This document shows, piece after piece, positions 59,201 through 64,000 of a stretch of 64,000 nt of DNA. The DNA is from Phanerodontia chrysosporium (Eukaryota; Basidiomycota; Agaricomycetes; Polyporales; Phanerochaetaceae). A program made the position numbers and the translations under genes. The stretch is taken from assembly GCA_001910725.1 (NCBI GenBank), contig MJGA01000009.1, positions 682,001 through 746,000 of the forward strand, given 5' to 3'. The notes under the pieces were generated by a model, which was not told where the DNA came from, did no database searches, and was given only the letters and a program-made list of their open reading frames with translations. How positions within the stretch are numbered: position 1 is the first letter of the stretch; each line of letters starts with the position of its first letter.

Positions 59201-59920
59201 TTATGTCCTGGATGATGCAGGCGCGGTATTTGTTTGGTTCGCCCAAACACACGCAGCACGTGGCACGTGCACCCGCCCCAGGTCTCCCGCGTTGCGAGGC
59301 GACGTCTTGATTCCAACGTCTCTGTGAGCTGCAAGGCAGGACGCCAGCATCGATGACTGGCTCGTGTACGCTATGGTCCCGATAGTCAGCCGACAGGCTG
59401 TGGTTGTCATACGCGACAATCCTGTCGTGCGGAGGTTTGTGAGCGGCGATGCAGCAGGTCCAGGTACGCCTCGCGATCTATACACATCGCACCTATACGC
59501 CCTGATCCAGCCACCCGATGACCCTGCGCGTCGCAGGAGAGAGTGTACACCGGTGGACAAGCTGTAGGGGCGTCGTGCGTTGGTCGGCAAGCTGGCTTGC
59601 CGAAATGCGACTTTGGTGCCCGCAAGCTCGCTAGGACGTGGGGCCGACGACGCCACGACGACGCCCTGCGAGTGATGCAGCCAGACATAGAGGCCGCCTG
59701 CTTTACCTGCGACTTGACCTTGGACCGAGGAGATTGCGGCGGCACGGGGCCCGCCCTCGGCCAGCACGGGCAAATGCAGTTGAGATCCAGGCAACGTACA
59801 CATTATGTCCGATTCTATGGAATACATGGTGTCCTATCATTACATATCAAGGATAGATAAATTGCAGAAAACGGGCCAAATGAACGTACTCTCACCAGCC
59901 CTCCTCGCCACGGAACTGTC
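59201..59920 (-). pseudogene. Mosaic relic built from copies of the 10.1-10.55 kb and 23.4-24.5 kb loci
   Basis: 59217-59570 matches the 5' region, first exon and intron of the coiled-coil orphan (plus-strand sense). About 59600-59755 and 59767-59920 match two pieces of the cysteine-rich orphan/PLC locus. The copied exon of the first locus carries an insertion that breaks its frame. On the minus strand a 208-codon frame from ATG 59827 to 59201 stays open. It begins MYSIESDIMCTLPGSQLHL, parallel to the start of the gene at 24397 (MYSTGLDIICTLPGSKLHL), and keeps SQGVVVASSAPRP (compare SHGVIVASAFARP), but lacks both cysteine modules. It then runs antisense through the first locus copy. Whether it is expressed is unknown; I treat it as a pseudogene mosaic. 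Confidence 0.7.
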
Positions 59921-60354
59921 CGGAGCCTCGGATGCAGCTCATGAGTCTGTCTTGCGGACTAAGACCTTTTATCTTCAAGCTTCAATGTTTCTTTTCTCAC
60001 AACCCTTGGCGTGCGGAATGAGACACGTGCGCGATGCACAGGTTGAAGGCGAAAGTGAAAGCGGCTGAAGCCACTCGGCCGTTCGTTCTCCGCTCCTCCG
60101 CGAGCACAGAGTTCCCGGGCGGCACCCCGGCGCTTCTGAACTTGCATCCTCCTGCCCTCCAGCCACCGGCTTCAGACTCGAACATAAACACGCCTGGCCG
60201 CCCCGCACAACCCACTTGCACCTTCGCCACCCCCAGTTGTCTGCCCTGCGCACTCGTATTCTTCACCCATATTTCTGTTTGTCAAACCTGACTGTCCTGC
60301 GCCACTTTGACCACTTTGCCCGTGCACGGTCCCTTCAGCGAAACACTCCACAGA

Positions 60355-62108
60355 ATGAAGACGCGATCTGCCGGCTCCAAAGCCTCTACCGAGGCGTCCG
60401 GCTCTGGGTCTACCACGCGCGTTCCGACACCCGAGCACCAAGTGCGCGACGCGGACGCGAAAGTCGCGCGCACGCAAAGTTGGCTTGGGTTTCTGAACCG
60501 TCGTCCACCAACGGGAACGAAGGCTGTGTCTTTTGACGACAGTGGTCAGTAACAGTCCGGTTCAACTACCCACAAGGCTAACTACTCGTGTAGTGGAGGA
60601 CGCTAGCGGATCTGCGGACATCGAGCGGCCGAGGCCGTCGTACAAAGGCCGGCGCGGGGTTCCGACAGTGCGCGGGATCCTGCGATACTGGGCGCATGGC
60701 ACTGTACAGGACGCGCACTCAGCGAGCGAGGCTAACAGCTCTATGCATTCTGCTGACGATGGCCTGCGTGGCGGGCCACGGCCACGACGCCACCGCCGCT
60801 GGCGCTGTCGCCGCTCACCGAGCTTACCGAGCTGTCTGAGCACTCTGCAGATGTCCAGCGCAGTCCTGAGCAGGGCGGATCATGCTTGCGCAACGGGCAG
60901 ACATTCTCTAATGACTGTCCCCCAGCGCCACCATTGCCGCCACCCGAGGGGCCTCCGCTGACCGATCTCAGCGCTCTGCCTGGCCTTTCGGACGCAGTGT
61001 TGGAGACTGTCACCGAGGAGGGATTGCCCTACCGCCGCGTCCGTTCACTGCGGCTCGCGTTCTCCTGTCCTGAAGTCGTCATAGGGCCTCCCGTCAACCT
61101 ATCAAGCGCTGCCCTCGACGACCTGCTTGAGGAGAAGCCGATGGTCAGCCCGTTGACCAGTGCGACCACCTGCAACACGAATGCAGGGCCGTCCGACGGC
61201 AGTCCCTCTCTACCACCTGCTGCCACGAGCATCAAGCACCCCGCTCAAAGCGGCACCTCCGCCTCTCGTCGCACCACACCTCGATGACGCGCTTCCCCCG
61301 CTTCCCAATTGCCTGGTGTACTACACCGAGGCGCCCCTCGTCGCCCCCGCGCCGCTTACCGACGCGATCCGGAAAATGCGTGCGCGCGCTGCCGATGCGG
61401 CGGCCCACCCGCGGCGCGTCGTGCGCGTCGATGCGGTGCCGCCGACGGCCGCCAGCGGCGTGCTCGAGGTGCGGCCGGTGCCCTGTGCGCGCTGCCGGCT
61501 CGACGGCGTGCCGTGCGTGGCGCGGCGCGCGACGCGCGGGGCGGGCGCGACGTGTGTGTTCTGTGCGCTCGACGACGGCACGCCGAACGCGTGTGTGCCG
61601 GTGCCGTTCGGGCCTGCTCCTGGTCAGTCCACGCAGCAGTTTTTTTTCTTCTCTCGCGTCGAGGCGCGGTGTTGCTCACTGTTCCCTCCGCGCAGCAGCA
61701 GTGGCAGAGGCAGCGCCGGCTGCACAGACGTGTGCGGCGCGTCCCGGCACGAAGCGGGGCCCGAGCGAGCATGCCGGCACGCCCCCGCCTGCGAAACGCG
61801 CGCGCCGCAGCACGCGTTCGACGTCCGTCACCGCGTCGCGGGCCTCCGAGCGGAGCCGGGCGCCGTCCGCGACGGCGGGCCGCTCCGCCACGCCGGCGCC
61901 GAAGGAGGCTCTCGCGCGGTCCCGCGCCGCGAACACGGCACCGCGCAAGGCTCCCGCACACGCGCGCTCCCGCCGCCCGCCGCCCGCCGCCGCGCGCAAG
62001 TGCGGTGCTGCCACGGACGCTCCGGCCACGCACGCACACGCGAAGGTGCCGCCGCAGGCGACGGAGGAGGAGGCGCGTCCTGCGAAGCGGCGGAGGACGC
62101 GTAGGTGA
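60355..62108 (+). CDS. Orphan protein with internal Zn2Cys6-like cluster and basic tail
   Basis: ATG 60355 gives MKTRSAGSKASTEASGSGST, a low-complexity start, then WLGFLNRRPPTGTKAVSFDD. A short intron (about 60543-60591) leads to VEDASGSADIERPRPSYKGR and RRGVPTVRGILRYWAHGT. A frame change near 60750-60800 needs a second intron I could not place. The next block is ELSEHSADVQRSPEQGG, PPLPPPEGPPLTDLSALPGL and LRLAFSCPEVVIGPPVNLSS. A 49-nt intron (about 61201-61249) joins to APPPLVAPHLDDALPPLP. The cysteine module CARCRLDGVPC ... ATCVFCALDDGTPNAC (about 61485-61605) is spaced C-X2-C-X6-C-X12-C-X2-C-X9-C. After an intron of about 80 nt the tail is Arg/Ala/Pro-rich with KRARRSTRST and ends RPAKRRRTRR, TGA 62106-62108. 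Nuclear location inferred from the basic tail. Confidence 0.6.
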
Positions 62109-62851
62109 CCGGCGTGAGGGCGGTTAATGGTGCTGTGTGAGGCGGTGGTCCCCCTGGCTGCGAGCAGTGCTCCGCGAGGTGTGGGGGATTGCGCGATTGC
62201 GAGGACCAGAGGACTCTGCAGCCGAGCGGGAAATAAGCTACGCTTGACGTGTCGACGGGCTGACCGGTGCTGATTACTGGGGGGCACGTAGATATAGAGG
62301 TGTCCTCAGGATTAATCCCGTCTTTATTTGGTCTTTGGTCGTTCTGCCGGATTGTGTACTTGGTTGAATGTGGTCCTCTGTACGCTGTCATGCGCTGTGT
62401 ATTGTTGGAGGTCATATCTGTTTTCTGTCTTGTTGTATCTCTTACGCTGTATCTGCATTCTACCATGGTGTATTCTAGGTCTACACACCTTCTCCTGCGA
62501 TTCACATCGTGGCTTAGGGCTCTGCATTGCAAATTACCCCCTAGAACTTGAACAAGATCGTTCCGGGTGTGGAAACCCGCTGTTGCACTGTTAATCCATA
62601 CATTTGACCCAAGTCCCAACACGCTCTCTCTGTCCCACTCATCGAAAGCAAGATAGCTTGCGAGCCCTTGGACGCCCACCCACCGGTGCATGTTCAGCTC
62701 ACGCAGCCGCTCCACGGCTAGATAGACAGAGTCTTCGCCATCTGCGATGTCCTCCTGGCTGACTGATGCAATCCAAAACCATCCAATTCATTACAGGGTA
62801 TACATATTTACATAATGACTGTTAGGGATATGGGCACGACTTGTTGCTGCT
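62109..62851. other. Intergenic with a minus-strand protein-like fragment
   Basis: About 740 bp. Minus-strand bases about 62560-62780 encode an open stretch including EDIADGEDSVYLAVERLREL and VQGLASYLAFDEWDRESVLG, preceded by an acceptor-like TTGCATCAG. No start, no recognised domain; possibly an exon remnant. Confidence 0.3.
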
Positions 62852-63462
62852 TCACGAGATTGTGATCTTCTTCGGTGCCTGCTCCGGCGTGGTCTTCGGG
62901 AAGGTCACCGTGAGGATACCGTTCTCCATTGAGGCCTTGATCTCCTCGGGCTGCGACGTTCGGTGGTCAGCACACGGTTCTTCGTAGCATAGGCCGGGGG
63001 GATGCCCACATACCTTGATGCCCTGCGGGAGCGGGATCGAGCGCGAGAACTTGCCGAAGCGGCGCTCGCGCACGGCCCAGCCGTTCTCGTCCTTGTTCTG
63101 CTCGAACTTGGACTCGCCAGAGACGGTGAGCGTGTTCTGGTGCACGTCGATGCTGACGTTCTCCTTCGTGAGGCCCGGGAGCTCGAACGTCGCCGTGACG
63201 ACGTTCTTCTGCGCGTCCTCGTGCACGTCCATCCTGCGAGAGCCGCCCGTCAGCGTCCGACCTCGTGCGGGAACGCCACCGACAGAGCTGCTTACCTAGG
63301 CCTGAGCACGCGTGAGGCGTTGTCTCCGTTGCCGGCGCGCCGCTGCAGCTGGCCGCTGTTGCCCTGGCCCTGGGAGCCGCCGACGCGGTTGTTGAACGCC
63401 TCGTCAAAGAGGCGGTCGAACTCGGAGAGGGAGAAGAAGGGCTCGTAGAAGAAGTTCGACAT
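62852..63462 (-). CDS. HSP20: Small heat-shock protein (Hsp20/alpha-crystallin), copy 2
   Basis: Cytosolic holdase chaperone and close paralogue of the gene at 29.9-30.5 kb. Exon 1 (63296-63462) gives MSNFFYEPFFSLSEFDRLFD then a Gly/Gln/Asn-rich stretch. Exon 2 (from 63233) gives MDVHEDAQKNVVTATFELPG and the crystallin core (LTKENVSIDVHQNTLTVSGE, VRERRFGKFSRSIPLPQGIK). Exon 3 gives PEEIKASMENGILTVTFPKT and ends APKKITIS with TAA at 62852-62854. Intron positions and phases are the same as in copy 1. The Gly/Gln/Asn linker is a few residues longer than in copy 1. Two perfect heat-shock elements and a TATAAG box lie in the 260 bp upstream, so induction by HSF1 is expected. Confidence 0.95.
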
Positions 63463-63565
63463 CTTGGAACGGGGTGGTGGTCAAGTCGAGTAGCGGAGTA
63501 GTCGAGTGTAGAGGACTTTGTGTTGGTCTTGCTTGTCGTTGCTGTCCTCGCGCTGCGGGCAGGGA

Positions 63566-63571
63566 CTTATA
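63566..63571 (-). promoter_or_regulatory. TATA box of Hsp20 copy 2
   Basis: TATAAG on the minus strand, about 104 bp before the ATG at 63462. Confidence 0.5.
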
Positions 63572-63669
63572 TCCGCTGGCCATGGGGGCACGACGGCGCC
63601 TGAGGAGAGTGCTAGAAAGCTCGCGTGTGGCGTGCCCGAGAGTAAGTGGGTCCCTGTGGGCCCTTCTCC

Positions 63670-63682
63670 GAATCTTCTCGAA
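63670..63682 (-). promoter_or_regulatory. Heat-shock element 1 of Hsp20 copy 2
   Basis: GAAtcTTCtcGAA, three perfect alternating units, about 208 bp upstream of the start codon. Confidence 0.8.
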
Positions 63683-63708
63683 CCGACAGCGAGGCTGGCG
63701 CATCCCGC

Positions 63709-63721
63709 GAAACTTCCCGAA
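63709..63721 (-). promoter_or_regulatory. Heat-shock element 2 of Hsp20 copy 2
   Basis: GAAacTTCccGAA, three perfect alternating units, 27 bp beyond the first element. Confidence 0.8.
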
Positions 63722-64000
63722 TGTCGCGGAGAGAGCGCCACGAGGACGGCGCTCAAGTCGGACAGGCGCTTCAAGCATGTGCACTCGGCTCGGAGATCGT
63801 GCGTGCGAGTCGCAGCGTCGCCGCGGATGGACTGGACACGACAATTGTTAATATCGAGAGCCCCCGGGACCTCCCCTTACTCGCACACCAAAGCTTGCGA
63901 TGACATGTATAATACATTGACTACGAGCACAATAATGACACACTAATATAACGGCTACTGTAGGCTGAATACCTTATTGCATGGAGGTTATGGGTTATGT
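63722..64000. other. Right end of window, no gene recognised
   Basis: AT-rich from about 63890; only short unsupported frames. Distal upstream region of the Hsp20 gene. Confidence 0.5.

Overview
The window looks like nuclear DNA of a filamentous basidiomycete: an agaricomycete, with Polyporales as my best guess from the flavour of the proteins. The grounds are densely packed, GC-rich genes, many 40-75 nt GT-AG introns, and families typical of mushroom-forming fungi (HET proteins, serine-rich cupredoxin-like proteins, F-box leucine-rich proteins, P450 paralogues, Zn2Cys6 factors). I see no rRNA or tRNA gene, CRISPR array, transposase or reverse transcriptase. Gene models below were spliced by eye. 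Exons anchored by conserved domains are firm; some 5' ends are not and are flagged.

Layout, left to right. 1-2.9 kb: Zn2Cys6 transcription factor (-), running off the left edge. 3.9-8.0 kb: PDCD5 homologue (-), then two tandem GIY-YIG/T5orf172-like proteins with a Cys/His knuckle (+). 8.6-11.5 kb: secreted GPI-type double cupredoxin protein and a coiled-coil orphan (+). 11.8-17.4 kb: tandem pair of HET-domain proteins (-). 17.8-23.0 kb: RAD18 (-), DCN1 (-) and a CIA2/MIP18 protein (+). 23.2-28.8 kb: cysteine-rich orphan, PI-PLC-X protein and flavin monooxygenase (all -). 29.9-33.9 kb: small heat-shock protein (+), a probable mitochondrial membrane protein (-) and cytosolic tryptophanyl-tRNA synthetase (+). 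35.8-43.5 kb: DUF7330-like protein (+), F-box protein (+), IAH1-type esterase (-) and succinate dehydrogenase flavoprotein (+). 44.0-58.9 kb: P450 (+), JmjC/cupin-8 protein (-), MOT1 (+) and a second P450 (+). 59.2-59.9 kb: a mosaic of degraded copies of two distant loci. 60.4-62.1 kb: zinc-cluster-like orphan (+). 62.9-63.5 kb: second small heat-shock protein (-) behind two perfect heat-shock elements.

Recurring themes are local and dispersed duplication (T5orf172 pair, HET pair, P450 pair, Hsp20 pair, mosaic relic), very small exons (5 and 7 nt), and two single-base frameshifts inside otherwise intact genes (one T5orf172 protein and SDH1). The frameshifts look more like base-level sequence errors than real gene loss. 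Housekeeping functions (DNA-damage ubiquitylation, cullin neddylation, Fe-S protein maturation, TCA cycle/respiration, translation, TBP turnover) are interleaved with accessory ones (P450s, HET, cupredoxin, orphans). I see no operon-like pathway cluster.
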